A DNA stretch of 64,000 bases from Pelobates cultripes (GCA_933207985.1 OW240920.1:126914180-126978179), one strand, 5' to 3'. Shown: positions 30,387 through 43,446, numbered from the stretch's first letter. Notes: generated by a model from the sequence alone, not told the origin. Numbers and translations are program-made.

Positions 30387-33180
30387 GCAAATATATTTTT
30401 GTGAGGTCGAAAAATAAAACTACAAGTATAAATCCACATGTCTATTATGGAACTGGGTGTCTCCATCTTTGCTCCCTGACAGTCACTGTACTAAACCTTG
30501 CTCTTTTTTTGCCATTGGACATAGTGGAAGTAGAGAAATGAAACAATGTTTCTGTTCTCTTCCTCATTTGCATTGTATGCCTTGGCTGTGCCGGGACTGA
30601 TATGGCACTCACAAACTGTTTTAAAAGCAATATAAAAATAAACAGAGCATCATATAAAAAAATTTAACACAAGTTATAGATGATTTTTATTGTTTCTTTC
30701 AATAGTATAATTTCCAAGTTGAAAGCTATAACTATATTGTTTATTCATGCCCTGTCTTGCCTTAAAGAGCCAGTAAGTGTAAAAAAAAAATACTCTGCTT
30801 TTTTTTTCTTTAAATGCATCAAATTGCTTATACCTTTTTTCCTTTACCTGATATGATTGTATTGAGTATTATTTCTGTTTTTTCTTCTAAAAAAATATGA
30901 ATTCCCACTGTATGTGTAAATATACCACCAAAGAAATCATGCCTGTATTTTTTCTATTTTTTTAATTTTTGTATGTTTTCTTTTGGAGGTAAATAAAAAA
31001 GAAATACATTTAAAAAAAACAACTTGCAAAAGCTGCAATATCAGATGTGATATTTGTGCCGGAGCTGCGAGCTGAAAGCTTGTGAGCAATCACGGCTTCC
31101 CATTGCTTATCAATGTGTTGTTTCATCGGGAAATGATGAAGGCAGGCACATTTGAGCCTAGTGCTCCTTCGCCTTACATTCGTTCGGGAAAGCTAATTGA
31201 AGAGGAAAAAAGCCTCCCAAACGGTCTGAGATCTGAGGAGGCATATTGGAGTGAACTTATTAAAGTGCAGATTTCTGCTGAAATTTGCATTTTAGAAATT
31301 GTAAAAAAAATAAAAATAAATATATACCTATACACGAGACACACAAAGCATTTAAACAAGCTTAAGTGCTTTATGTGTTTGGAGTCCTCGATGATAGAAT
31401 ATCAGATCTTAAAAGCTGTCTGCAAATTTCATTTTTTTTGATGGGGGAGTTAGAAATATATTTCTTAAAGGCTGACCGAGAGTCTAGAGAAATGTACTTC
31501 ACAAACATCTGGGGCATCAAGGTTCGCTAAAACTACTTTTAGAATTTCTCCTCTTGCTCAGTATAAATGGAACTAAAATTGTGTCATGACATTCTGTCAG
31601 AATGTTAGATTTAAAAATAATGAAAAGGTAATTGTATCCATCATTAAAAATTGGGAGAAATTAATTTGAAAAGAAAAATAAATTGTAAAAAATAGACAGC
31701 AAGGTTAGAGCACAGATACTGCCTTGTGCAATAATCTTATACCAAAGATTAATCCCAAAAGCATTGTGAATGCATGCGAACACTATGGAAGTTTTCAGTT
31801 GTGCTGCATATGCCCATTTCTTGACAATCTTTATTGCAAGTATTCAAAGGTGCAGACGTTTCTTTTTAAAAAAACAATTATACAAAGAGTCATATTTAAC
31901 CCAGCATGAATGCAGTGGTGAAACAGACTTGTTCATAGTTTCCAGTATTTAAATAGAAAACTAAGAGAATTTCAACAACTCTTTTGTATTTGTATCAAAA
32001 GAGCTGCTAGACTGGGCATTTATCCTTTTCGTGTTAAGAGTAGCTGTGAGCTCCCCATTGCTCCAAGTCCCCCTATTTTCTAGTGTAGATCAAATGGCAT
32101 TCTTAGATGGCTTAACCAAAAGAAAAGGGCATACATTATTTTACTGTTTATTAATGGTGGTGGTTGTTCTTTGTAACTGTTTTTAGGTTATCTCTGGCAT
32201 ATTAATTTTTTTTGGGGGGGAGGAGGGGGGAAAGGCGAAACAAAAACAATATTGCTAAATATAGATGTCAAGTCGATAGACATATACAAATTTATGTATA
32301 CACGATATCGGCTTCTTTGCTGTAGAAAGAAATGGCGTGTGTACATTATATTAAGCATGCTTTTTAACCTCATGAAATAAAAGGTCTTTGCTCTACCTAC
32401 TCAGATTAATCTGACACAGTGTTTATTCCATTTGGGAATACAGAAAGGAAATATTACAGTCCACGAGTACCTTTGTCAAGATGGAATTTACATGTGCGGT
32501 ACTAAAGAGTGCCATACTTTACTTTATCATTTAATTCTGTTTTGCAGTTCTGTAAAAAATAAAAGACCACATTAATAAGTTTTGCCTTGCATTGGCAGAG
32601 AGAGAAGCTACTGACAATTAATTTTTTTTATATACTTATTATCTTGAAAGGAAAATAATCACAATGATGTATGATGCCTAACATGACGTCTGCGTTAAAG
32701 AGAATAAAATTTATTATGTATTGCGTGCTAACCAAATTCTTAGCAAATGTATACACAAGGTCCTTCAACTATATGTTTGTTTTTGTTTCTTTGAAGAGTA
32801 CACACTTGCTGGATGGATAGGAATTGTGGAATGCAAATTGTCATTTGGGAGTGGAGGAAGCGATCTTTCGATATTTATATCTTTTAATCTGTACTTTTGC
32901 TGGCGATTTAATTTACACCATGCATAGCTTGAAAATATACTGACGTGAACCTGTATTCCACGCAATTCTTGGATGATGGGTGTACTTTTGATCGTATTTC
33001 CTTAACATGGTCGAGTATTCAGCCAACGTTGTTACCTATGAAATAGCACCTTTAAAACAAATTCAAAATATCACAACACAATATCTTACATCCTATATTT
33101 CGGTATTCAATCCGCTTATTTGTAGTCTTTGGGATTTTTAAGCAATGCATTAAATCAGTCCATTGAAATCCCCAAAAATA
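30387..33180. other. 2.8-kb stretch without recognised genes or intact repeats
   Basis: AT-rich. The + frame over 31082-31441 is 119 codons long but has a low-complexity Lys/Ile end and no family motif. A G-run (TTTTTTTGGGGGGGAGGAGG) occurs at about 32208-32230. No splice-supported exon was recognised. Confidence 0.5.
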
Positions 33181-33742
33181 TTAAAGGGACACTATAGTCA
33201 CCTGAACAACTTTAGCTTAATGAAGCAGTTTTGGTGTATAGAACATGCCCCTGCAGCCTCACTGCTCAATCCTCTGCCATTTAGGAGTTAAATCCCTTTG
33301 TTTATGAACCCTAGTCACACCTCCCTGCATGTGACTTGCACAGCCTTCCATAAACACTTCCTGTAAAGAGAGCCCTATTTAGGATTTCTTTATTGTAAGT
33401 TCTGTTTAATTAAGATTTTCTTATCCCCTGCTATGTTAATAGCTTGCTAGACCCTGCAAGAGCCTCCTGTATGTGATTACAGTTTAATTTAGAGATTGAG
33501 ATACAATTATTTAAGGTAAATTACACCTGTTTGAAAGTGAAACCAGTTTTTTAGTTTTTTTTCATGCAGGCTCTGTCAATCAAAGCCAGGGGAGGTGTGG
33601 CTAGGGCTGCATAAACAGAAACAAAGTGATTTAACTCCTAAATGACAGTGAATTGAGCAGTGAAATTGCAGGGGAATGATCTATACACTAAAAACTGCTT
33701 TATTTAGCTAAAGTAATTTAGGTGACTATAGTGTTCCTTTAA
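33181..33742. mobile_element. T2/Kolobok-like MITE, 562 bp, nearly intact
   Basis: Starts TTAAAGGGACACTATAGTC and ends GACTATAGTGTTCCTTTAA. Long stretches are identical to 4652-5198, for example GAACATGCCCCTGCAGCCTC and CAGCCTTCCATAAACACTTC, so the subfamily was active fairly recently. Confidence 0.92.
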
Positions 33743-34594
33743 GTGAATTAGCAGATTGAAAGTAACACTTGTCACTTCTCTAATCCAAAACCAAACAGCT
33801 CTGAGTTGTTGTTTTTGGTTTGCTTGTTTGTCATTTTAATACAGATTGTTTTTAAATTACATTGTATTACAGGAATGCATTTCAAATACAGTTAACTCCC
33901 CCTGGTACCCTCAGGAAGTGAACATAACACGGCACTTTGGATAGAATGCGAAGTACATTTTCACTCATACGGCACTTTCCAAGCCAATTCCCACATGACC
34001 ATAAGCACAGTACATCATGGGGCAATTTTTATTTCACGTGCACAGCGAAGTGCGAGGAATTTAATTATATTCTATACTCACTCCACTGCATTCCTCAATC
34101 CAGTATAACATTTATTGAGGTAACAAAATTGAGAAGATAAGGAGTGACAGTTCCTCTTCAATTCTACATAATTATGATATTATTGAGTAAATCAAAATAA
34201 AACCACTGCCAATTTTTGTAATGTACACTTCTACATGATAATTTTATTTACTGCCATTTATAATTCTTGCTTGTATAAGGAAATGTTTCTCTATTGTTAT
34301 TGTGAAAATCTTTTTTAATCAATAAAATGTTTTTCTAAAATGTTGTGGGGTTAAATTGTATTGGGGGGCGGGGTTAAAAATGTATACAAACACACTATCT
34401 CAATATTTCGATCTGAAAAAAATTATCTGTGTTTCAAATAGTTGTTATATATACCTTCAATATAGCTTCAGAAATAGATAGATTTTGGTTAATAAATACT
34501 CCGGACTTCAATTATTTTTCTAAAATTGGAATGTTAGTCATCTGGGTCCCCCTTCACCACCAATAAAATATATTATCTGATATAAAGAGTTAAC
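33743..34594. other. Nothing recognised
   Basis: AT-rich sequence without intact repeats or coding motifs. Confidence 0.45.
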
Positions 34595-34996
34595 TTAAAG
34601 GGACAGCATAGCCACTTTGACCACTTCAGCTCATTGACGTGCCTACAATGTCTGGAGTCCCCAGGCACCATCCTTCCACTCAGTGTTAAACAGCTTTTTA
34701 ATGTTTTTAATATGAAACAAAAGTTCCCAGCAACAAATCTTCCCCTGTGCTGCTCAGGCTAATATCGCTGTGATTGGCTAAGAGTTTCACCTGACCGCTT
34801 TTAACCTATCACAGAGCCTTTTCAGGGATTACTCCCAATAGCTGAAAGGAACTGTTTAATCTCTGGCTCAGGAAACCACGAACCCCCATTCAGCATTATA
34901 CTGCTCGAAAATAATTAACACTGAATGAAAGGACTCCTTGCACGATAACCAATTCAATTAGACAAAATGGTTACAATGTCTGCAGTGTCCCTTTAA
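34595..34996. mobile_element. T2-like MITE
   Basis: Starts TTAAAGGGACAGCATAGCC and ends TCTGCAGTGTCCCTTTAA. The ends pair through GACCACTTCAGCTCATTGAC and the diverged ATTCAATTAGACAAAATGGT. Confidence 0.85.
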
Positions 34997-36639
34997 TACA
35001 GCAGTGAGACAGTCCTTCAACAAAGTTCCACTCCACCTGCCTGTCAGGATTACTAGTTAATCCAGCACGTAGGACTGTATCACACCTAGGACTAAAGGTA
35101 ACGTTTTACCGGGCCTTAGCATGGCTGGACTTAACGTGCCAGAGAATATTCAGAATACTTGCCGAGGTAAGGGATACAGAATGAGACACAAAGAGAAACC
35201 ACTACAGGGCAATGAGGAGAAGTAAAAATGCGTTTAAATAGGCCTTTTACAATTCTGATTGGTCGAAATCTGCCTTTGACCCCAGAACGTGCGCATGTCT
35301 CCCGCGTGGCGTCACACTCACGCCGACGTCATTATCGTGGGGCTATAATTTGGCGTGCATCCGCAGCGACCGGAATCCACCAACATGTTACAGGAGTCAG
35401 TTACACTAACGCCTGCTGTTACACTGCCAATGTTAGATTGCTTCTAAGAAGCATTGGGAGACGGTGCATGCAATTGCCTCCCGATTGGTGGAAGTGCTGT
35501 TTGCTACTGCAGATTAGTAACTTTGCATATTTTTAAATTCATGCCCCTTATAAGGAGGGTTGCTTCCAGATAGTGTCCCTAAATCTGATATGTCTATGAA
35601 ATATCGTGTTCTCAATATCTTTTTTTGATCCAAAATTAAAATGTGTAGATTTAAAGCATTTATAGTTCCTTGCCTAGTAAGTTAGCAAGTAAGGTTGACG
35701 TTTAAACACAAATTCAAATTTAAACAAAAATGCTTGCTTGTTACCTAGAGCAAGAACTAGGGGCAAAGATTAATGATCATTTCCTTTTTGGCCATATTTC
35801 ACCGTGAAGGGGACATCCTGTTTCAACTGCCCGCTGTCACGTCTTATTTCAGTCAGTCAGTCAGTGCATATTTAACTATCAAACTGTAACTCACATGAAC
35901 CTCTGCCAGCCACTTGCTTTCTTTTTGAATAGGTTATAATGGAATACTATATTGTAATTATAAAGACTGACTGTATTATAGCGTTTTTGTTTGACACTTT
36001 TTTTTTTATTTATTTTTTTTTAATCAAAGCATTTCGGTTGTTCATTTCACTGTTATAATCTGTTATTTTGCATTTGTGTCACTGGACTGATGTACCTGAT
36101 GTAGCGCCAACATATTCTGTAGGATAAAAGCTGTTAATTCAAATTACAGTCCTGTTTCAAAAAGGTAAGAGGATTATCTGACAAAAGGCCTCCTTGGCTT
36201 TCAAACTATTCTTTAGTGCTGTTACAGCAATCACTAGGCCTGCCAAGATAGCTGGGGATGGGTGACAAATGATCCCGTGTACTGCTTTATTTTGATAAAC
36301 TGGGGGGGAGAAGGCTTTTTTCAATTTAAATCTTTGACCCCAAATTTTTAACTAGGAACTGTTTTTTGTTGGTTCTGTTTTGTCTCCGTAAATGCAACTG
36401 AAGCTTTTAATAGGATGAGGTTTATAACAGATCTGCCTTTTCCCACCATGCTTTGTTTATAGTGGGGATTATTGCTTCCTCGTGATTCAGTGATTGTCTA
36501 TGCTTAATTGCATATTGCAGGCACTAGCATTGTGCACAAATCAAATTCCTTTTAATCTACTCTCTCAAATGAACCGATTCATCCTGGATTTACTTATGGG
36601 GCTAGATAATTTAGTAGGTTCGTTTAGGTGCAGATTAAA
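34997..36639. other. Mostly unrecognised; GC-richer repeat-like block at 35040-35540
   Basis: 35040-35220 (CAGCACGTAGGACTGTATCA and ACCGGGCCTTAGCATGGC) looks like part of an interspersed repeat, but I cannot name it. The 102-codon + frame at 35228-35536 has no recognised motif. The rest is AT-rich. Confidence 0.35.
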
Positions 36640-36696
36640 AGCAATTGGTTTATTCGAACCAGCTGAAACACATTTGTGCAGGCACAGAATAAGAAA
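36640..36696 (+). repeat. Probable donor of a 57-bp templated copy
   Basis: Identical over all 57 bases to 38102-38158 (starts AGCAATTGGTTTATTCGAAC, ends CACAGAATAAGAAA). Here it sits within uninterrupted, non-repetitive-looking sequence, whereas at 38102 it interrupts a MITE, so this copy is taken as the source. Confidence 0.85.
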
Positions 36697-37677
36697 TCAA
36701 ATCATTTGCATTAAATGCCAGGCTGTGCCAAGACGGCTGCATTTGATAAAATGTAAATTAAAAACAAAACTTTTTTTGGAGTGAGAATTCAAAGTAAAAA
36801 TGGCTGAACCGTAAAAACCTCTCTAAGTCAATATGCTTTCATTTCGGCTACTCTGGCCTTGAATTTGAAATTTACTTTAAATTCTCACTTTGGTAAATAT
36901 CCCTGTTAATCAATGATATGCACTTCTGAGCTGTCTTTATTTCAAGTGTATGACTGTATTGGAATTTTTTGTGTATATCATGCTCATCAAGGCTAGTGTA
37001 CCACAGGCCATACCTCCAAATCCAGATGACGCTGCTCCATTCATGTTTTTTTTCCAAGGCTGAAAATGTGGCTACCTGCAACATTGCCTCTTTTATAGAA
37101 AGCTCTGATAGACCCTATTAGTGGAGATTCACATGGCATGCTGTTTGCATATTTCAAGCTCACGAAAATGTACAGACAGAGGAGCTGCTGGAAAGTTAAG
37201 ACGGCGCTGGCTGACCCCTCCTACGTTGTATAGGTGGCAGGGGGCCTGCAGGTGCATATATATAAATAGTATATGTGCACATAGGGAATGTGGGGCCCAG
37301 GACTCCCAGAACAGTTTGGGCCCCCCAGGACTGCCGGGCCCATGACAACCATAATGGATGTGATGCCCTGATGGCGGCCTTGCACAGAGCTACAGAATAA
37401 GCCTTCACCTCATATAAATAATAAAACAGCGCACACACACACACACCACAAATACAACACCACTGACAATCCACATGCATGCACACAACCCCAGAAGCAT
37501 CTTCTCTCATACAATACCACACACCACCAAACACACTATGTTAAATCATCCAGACACAAATCCACAAGCTGCCCCCTTACACAACCCACATTCATCAACA
37601 CAAACTACTCCTAAACATATACAGTATAAAGCCTACATACACATAAATAAGTTACAAAGCAACTGCAACACCCATAA
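36697..37677. other. Intergenic sequence with a hAT-like remnant and CA-rich array
   Basis: 36780-36900 contains both arms of a GAGAATTCAAAGTA / TTTAAATTCTCACTTT hairpin repeat. 37190-37400 has GGGCCCAGGACTCC...GGGCCCATGACAACC blocks like a hAT-type MITE. 37425-37670 is a CA-rich array. Confidence 0.5.
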
Positions 37678-38306
37678 TTAAAGGGAAATTCCAGTGCCAG
37701 GAAAACAATCCGTTTTCCTGGCACTGCAGGTCCCCTCTCCCTCCCACCCCCCAATCCCCGGTTGCTGAAGGGGTGAAAACCCCTTCAGTAATTTACCTGA
37801 GGCAGCGACGATGTCCCACGTCACTGCTTCTTCCTCCTCCGCCGCTCCTCCCTGTGATTGCATCGGCCGGTAGGCGAGACTGATCCCGCCCACCGGCCGG
37901 TGAGACCTAATGCGCATGCGCGGCAAAGCCGCACATGTGCATCAAAGCTCCCCGTAGGAAAGCATTGAAAATGCTTTTCAATGCTTTCCTATGGGGAAAT
38001 GAGCGACGCTGGAGGTCCTCACACAGCGTGAGGACGTCTGGCGGCGCTCTAGCACAGATTTTCTGTGCTATGATGCAGGAAGAGCCCTCTAGTGGCTGTC
38101 TAGCAATTGGTTTATTCGAACCAGCTGAAACACATTTGTGCAGGCACAGAATAAGAAACTAGTGGTGGAGTCAACCCTGCAAGGTATTTATTGCAGTTTA
38201 TAAAAAACTGCAATAATTACACTTGCAGGGTTAACAGTAGTGGGAGTTGGCACCCAGACCACTCCAATGGGTAGAAGTGGTCTGGGTGCCTGGAGTGTCC
38301 CTTTAA
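37678..38306. mobile_element. T2-like MITE with a foreign 57-bp patch
   Basis: Starts TTAAAGGGAAATTCCAGTGC and ends TGGAGTGTCCCTTTAA. It is an inverted relative of the MITE at 41531-42130. At 38102-38158 the centre of its AGTGGCTGTCTAG...CTAGTGG hairpin is replaced by 57 bp identical to 36640-36696. Confidence 0.9.
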
Positions 38307-38555
38307 CACAAGCACAATACGACAACATGCACATCTCAATTTAGACAAATAGAACCGGCACACCAAGGGACTCAAGATCTTGTTTTGGAACAGTACTACT
38401 AAAAGGTTGCCTACCCCGCCTGGACTAGGATCTCTAACAAGGTTATTACCCAAACTCAGTGGTAACATTCAAATTAAGACTATAATAGACTGGCTGTGAC
38501 TATAACGGAGTTGGAGAACTACTAAAATTGTTGCATTGCGGAATGTATTTTACTA

Positions 38556-38660
38556 CAATTGCAGGGATATTAGTAAAGTGTGACTTCATAGTGAATTTCA
38601 ATTTAAATGTAAAAATCCACTTTGAATTCTCACTTTAGTGAAAAGCCCTAGAGGAGTTTT
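38556..38660. repeat. Short hairpin repeat fragment
   Basis: The sequence GTGAATTTCAATTTAAATG followed by CACTTTGAATTCTCACTTTA is one arm of a small repeat, also glimpsed at 36780-36900 and 40270-40420. Confidence 0.5.
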
Positions 38661-39572
38661 TTTAATAACCCATAACTGATCGCTTCCCCCGTGTTGTTGA
38701 AGATGTGGGCTTTAGGTCTAAAGCTCCAGGACAAATTGCGGACATCTGTGTTTGTAGGCAACACAATAGGGGATATGGGACTACCTTACACCATAACCGT
38801 TGCAAGGATCCGTTGCTTGTTCTGTCCCCTTTATTTTGACAAGTAAATACAAACTGATATATGATATATGTTGTGAGAACCCTTCCTACAGTTTATAGGA
38901 GTCAAAACAGCAATACTGGCAAGTTCAGAACTACAATCAGGACTCAGGAGTTTGGTCACTCACAGTAATTTGTGTTGAGTTTGCTAAAAACTAAATCTTG
39001 GTCAATCCAACTTGCTTCCAATTTATTTTTTCATCTCTGCTCCTATGGGTTTAGTTTTCAATCTGATTACCATAGAACTGTTTAGCGAATAAGCCCTCAG
39101 GTAGATTGCAGGTAAAATGGTTTGACTGTAATTAGGACGTGGAATCTTGGTTAGCCAGAAGTTTGAAATCTCACAGAGCCAGTTTTTCTTCTATAAACTA
39201 TGGAAAGAATCTCTACATAATATAACTAAATCCAAAATATAAGAATTAGAGCATTTACCAAATACCAAGAGCTGAGCACAAAATCATCTCAAGATTTGCA
39301 TATTTGGAGATTTTAGTTTGCCTGCTTTTTGATGGCAAATAAAATGCAACCCTGTCTCATACTGTGAGGATATATCCGCTGAGCTCCCTGAGGCTGATGT
39401 CAGTCGCAGTCTTCTTATAACAAGTAGTTGTTCTATTTGATAGAGGTCATGGGTTGTCCAATTGAATTTATTTTTCTCTTTTCATTTCCTCTACCTGGGA
39501 CGGGAGGCACCTAGAATTTATTTGTAATGTTAAAATAGCCGATATGATCCACACTTGGTAACCAAGAGCTCA
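38661..39572. other. Nothing recognised
   Basis: No coding motif or intact repeat seen. Confidence 0.45.
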
Positions 39573-40062
39573 GTAAAGAGATTCTATAGTGGCAGAAAAA
39601 CAAAGCCTGTAGGTTCCTACTGTGCCACCCTCCCTCGCGCCCCTCCTACCGCAGCACCTAAGAGGTTAAAACCCCTTTAGTCACTTGCGCAAATCCCTCG
39701 GGCTGGGTCAGGCTCCACCCACACTCCTCCCCAACCAACATCAGCCGGAAGGGGAGACTTAATGCTTATGCGCCACGCTAGCGTTAGGATTTCTCCATAG
39801 AAAAAGCATTAATCAATTATTTTCTTACGGGGATTCCGGTGATGTTGGAGGTTCTCATGCTTAGCATGAGGACGTCCAGCGTCATTTAGATGACCAAATG
39901 ACCCAGAAGTCCCTCTAGTGGCTGTCTGGTAGACAGTCACTAGAGGTGGAGTTAACCCTGAGAAACTACAATAAATACCACTGTAGGGTTAAGGGTGATG
40001 GGACATTGCACCCAGACCACTTCAATGAGCTGAATTGTCTGGGTGCCTACAGTGTCCATTTG
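39573..40062. mobile_element. T2-like MITE with eroded ends
   Basis: The left AAAGAGATTCTATAGTGGC and right GGGTGCCTACAGTGTCCATTTG have lost the exact TTAA ends. The interior shares GGAGACTTAATGCTTATGCG and CCTCTAGTGGCTGTCTGG with 37678-38306. Confidence 0.7.
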
Positions 40063-40775
40063 ATTGAAGGAGATCCAATCTTTAAAAAGAAACAAAAAAA
40101 CTTAGCTCACAATTGAGTGTCCACCTCACCTCTGAGATATTTAGTCAGCAGTGCACTGGGTAACCCGGAATTTATTGCACCAGCATGTGTTATGCCAACG
40201 CTTTTCACAAGAGTGGTGTATTCACCAAACAGTGAGTTGTAGTGAATTAAACACATGCAGGTTGTTTACTAAAGTGAAGATTATTGCGAATTCAAAGTAA
40301 ATGTCAAATTTTAGACCAAAATAGCCAAACTGGAAGGATAGATGGCTTGGAGAATTCTTCCAATTCGTCTATTTTGCACTTTAAACTGATATTCACTTTA
40401 AACCCAATAATTTTCCCTTTAGTGGATAACTTTGTGAACTGTAATTTATTGGCCAAAATATCAGATTTGTGACAAGTCCACAACTTAGCCCTAGTCAAAC
40501 TAAAATACTTTAGCCTGGATTTTAAAACTGAAATTTTTCCAATTCACTGTTCAGTGAATAAAACCTTACTGACGTGTATTTTTATTTGACAAATCTTGTT
40601 TACCGATGGAGTTTCTACATCGAAGGTTCGGCATCAGGTTACATCTGTTACTGAACGTTAACACATCACTTGGTTTATACACTGAACAGTGACTATCAGT
40701 AAAGTAGTTGGTTCGGAGAAATTCTGTACTGGTATCTTGGCTACTTTGTCTTAAATCCCATTTTCACTTCACTGT

Positions 40776-40851
40776 TTAACCCCGTACCAAACTTCTGGAA
40801 TAAAAGGGAATCATGACATGTCACACATGTCATGTGTCCTTAAGGGGTTAA
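40776..40851. mobile_element. 80-bp palindromic TTAA MITE, copy 2 (short deletion)
   Basis: Same element as 21875-21954, but the left arm reads TTAACCCCGTACC, lacking about 4 bp. The right arm GTCCTTAAGGGGTTAA is intact. Confidence 0.88.
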
Positions 40852-41530
40852 AGAACACACTTCCGGATGATCATATAGGACACGAGACGGCTGTGTGAAT
40901 TGTGCACCTGAGAGTCCTTATCGGTTGTGAAGCCACACACCTCAAGGTTAACAATAGTATTTAATTAATATGGTCTTAAATAAGAACTGTCCCTTCCCAG
41001 GATATTATGTCTACTCATCCTCTATATTTAATGGGACACTATAGTCACAAAACAACTTTAGCTTAATGAAGCAGTTTTGGTGTATAGATCATGTCCCTGC
41101 AGTCTCACTGCCCAATTCTCTGCCAAATCACTTTGTTTATGAACCCTAGTCACACCTCCCTGCATGAGACTTGCACAGCCTTCCTAAACACTTCCTGTAA
41201 AGAGTCATCTAAAGTTTATCCTTCCTTTATTGCAAGTTCTGTTTAATTTAGATTTTCTTATCCCCTTCTATGTTAATAGCTTGCTAGACACTGCAAGAGC
41301 CTCCTGTATGTGATTGAAGTACAATTTACAGAGAAAGAGATTCAACTGTTTAAGTTAAATTACCTCTGATTGAAACTGAAACCATTTTTTTTATGCAGGC
41401 TGTGTCAATCATACCCAGGGGAGTTGTGGCAAGGGCTGCATAAACAGAAACAAAGTGATTTAACTCCTAAATGGCAGTGAATTGAGCAGTGAAACCTGAG
41501 CAGCATGATCTATACACTAAAACTGCTTCA

Positions 41531-42130
41531 TTAAAGGGACACTCCAGGCACCCAGACCACTTCTGCCCATTGGAGTGGTCTGGGTGCCAACTCCCACTAC
41601 TCTTAACCCTGCAAGTGTAATTATTGCAGTTTTTTTATAAACTGCAATAATTACCTTGCAGGGTTAACTCCACCTCTAGTGACTGTCTACTAGACAGCTG
41701 TCTTCTAGACAGCCACTAAAGGGCACTTCCTGGTTTCTAGCAGAAGGAAACCTGTACTAGAGCGTCGCTTGACGTCCTCACGCTGTGTGAGGACCTCCAG
41801 CGTCGCTCATTTCCCCATAGGAACGCATTGAAATGCATTTTCAATGCTTTCCTATGGGGAGCGCTAATGCGCATGCGCAGCATTGCCGCACATGCGCATT
41901 AGGTCTCCCCGGCCGGTGGGCGTGACCAGTCTCGTCCACCGGCCGATGCAATCAGAGGGAGGAGCGGCGCGGAGGAAGAAGCAGCGACGTGGGACATAGT
42001 CGCTGCTTCAGGTAAGTTACTGAAGGGGTTTTCACCCCTTCAGCAACCAGGGATTGGGGGGTGGGATGGAGAGGGGACCTGCAGTGCCAGGAAAACGGAT
42101 TGTTTTCCTGGCACTGGAGTTTCCCTTTAA
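41531..42130. mobile_element. Inner T2-like MITE, 600 bp
   Basis: Starts TTAAAGGGACACTCCAGGC and ends CTGGAGTTTCCCTTTAA, inserted at a TTAA of the outer element. It has long internal hairpins, such as GGGTGCCAACTCCCACTAC, and the two GACAGC arms at about 41686-41720. Confidence 0.9.
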
Positions 42131-42280
42131 GCTAAAGTTGGTTAGGTTTTCCTCTTATCTCTCCCAATGCTAATTTAGTGTCTCCTTTTCTAATAATACC
42201 TCCTCCCCTCGTCCTGTCTCGGTTGGAGTTCCCCAAAGCACTGTACTTGGTCCCCTTCTATTTTCTCTTTATACTGCCTC

Positions 42281-43033
42281 CAGGGCCAGACTGGCCCACC
42301 GGGATACCGGGAAATTTCCCGGTGGGCCGTCGGCACCTGGGGCCTGGCAGGCCGCAGGGGGAGCTGGCTGTTCTGTCTCTGCTCCCCAGCGCACTACAAA
42401 GAGACCGGGGCCGGAATATGACGTCATATTCTGGCCCCGGTCTCATTAAGCTGCACGCTGGGGAGGGGGAGCAGAGACAGAACAGCCAGCTCCCCCTGCA
42501 GCCGCCTAAAGAGCTCCCTCTGCGGCCGCCAAAGGAGCTTCCCCACAGGTAGAAATTGTGTGTCAGTGTGAGTGTATGTGTGTGTGTGTCTGTGTGTGTG
42601 TGTCTGTGTCATTGTGTGTGTCTGTCTGTGTCATGGGGTGTGTGTCTGTGTCATGCAATGTTTGTCTGTGTCATGGTGTGTGTGTGTCATGTAATGTGTG
42701 TCTGTCTGTGTCACGGTCTGTCTGTGTCACGGTGTGTGTGTGTGTTTGTCATGGTGTGTGTGTGTTTGTTATGATGTGTGTCTGTATGTCATGGTGTGTG
42801 TGTGTGTCTGTCTGTGTCACGGTCTCTCTGTGTCGTGGTGTGTGTGCGTCAAGGTGTGTGTTTTTTTTAAGGTGTGTGTCTGTCATGGTGTGTGTGTCTG
42901 TCTGTGTCATGGTGTGTCTGTCTGTCATAGTGTGTCTGTTTCTGTCTGTGTCACGGTGTGTGTGTTTCTGTCTGTGTCACGGTGTGTGTGTCTGTGTCAC
43001 GATCTGTCTGTGTCATGGTGTGTGTTTGTCATG

Positions 43034-43077
<44 letters not shown>

Positions 43078-43446
43078 ATGTTTTTACTCACCTTTTTTTT
43101 TCCCCCATGTCATGCTGGTCTCCCCTCGACTGGCCCTGCCTCTACAGCTGAGATCATCAAGCTTGATGATCTCAGCCAATCCGCACTGACACAGGAAGCA
43201 CCTCTAGTGACCGTCTGAGTGTCTGTCACTAGGAAGCAATGTAAACATTGCCTTTTTTCTAAAAAGTCAGTGTTTACATTGAAAAGCCTGCAGGGACAGG
43301 CTATAGACACCAGAGCCACTACAATCATCTAGGGTGACAAGACATAGCCTTACATATTACATGCGACAATATATGGCGCAATGACTTTTGGGGCTGGCAT
43401 AGATTTTTTTTTCCAGGGCTGCTTTGGAATCCCCAGTCCGGCCCTG
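42281..43446. mobile_element. hAT-type nonautonomous element in the L2, perfect 8-bp duplication
   Basis: Left CAGGGCCAGACTGGCCCACC, right CCCCAGTCCGGCCCTG. ACTGCCTC flanks both sides (42273-42280 and 43447-43454). Internal palindrome centred on GAATATGACGTCATATTC (about 42360-42545), then a TG-rich minisatellite (42558-43078). No transposase. Same family as 22837-24656. Confidence 0.93.
42558..43078. repeat. TG-rich minisatellite inside the hAT element
   Basis: Units built from TGTGTGTCTGTCTGTGTCA and TGGTGTGTG. The Cys/Val/Ser-rich frames of up to 197 codons are repeat artefacts. Confidence 0.9.

Noticed and set aside
31082..31441. 119-codon + frame considered as a possible exon
   Set aside because: No recognisable family and a low-complexity Lys/Ile/Asn second half. 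A frame this long is unremarkable in a window of this size.
35228..35536. 102-codon + frame rich in Arg, His and Ala
   Set aside because: No motif; lies in a repeat-like GC-richer block without splice or promoter support.
36641..36670. TTTATTCGAACC considered as a tRNA T-arm or B box
   Set aside because: No A box, no acceptor stem and no cloverleaf around it.
42558..43189. Cys/Val/Ser-rich + strand frames up to 197 codons
   Set aside because: Pure product of the TG-rich minisatellite inside a hAT element. Similar frames at 3607-4023, 1516-2010 and 62036-62506 are rejected for the same reason.
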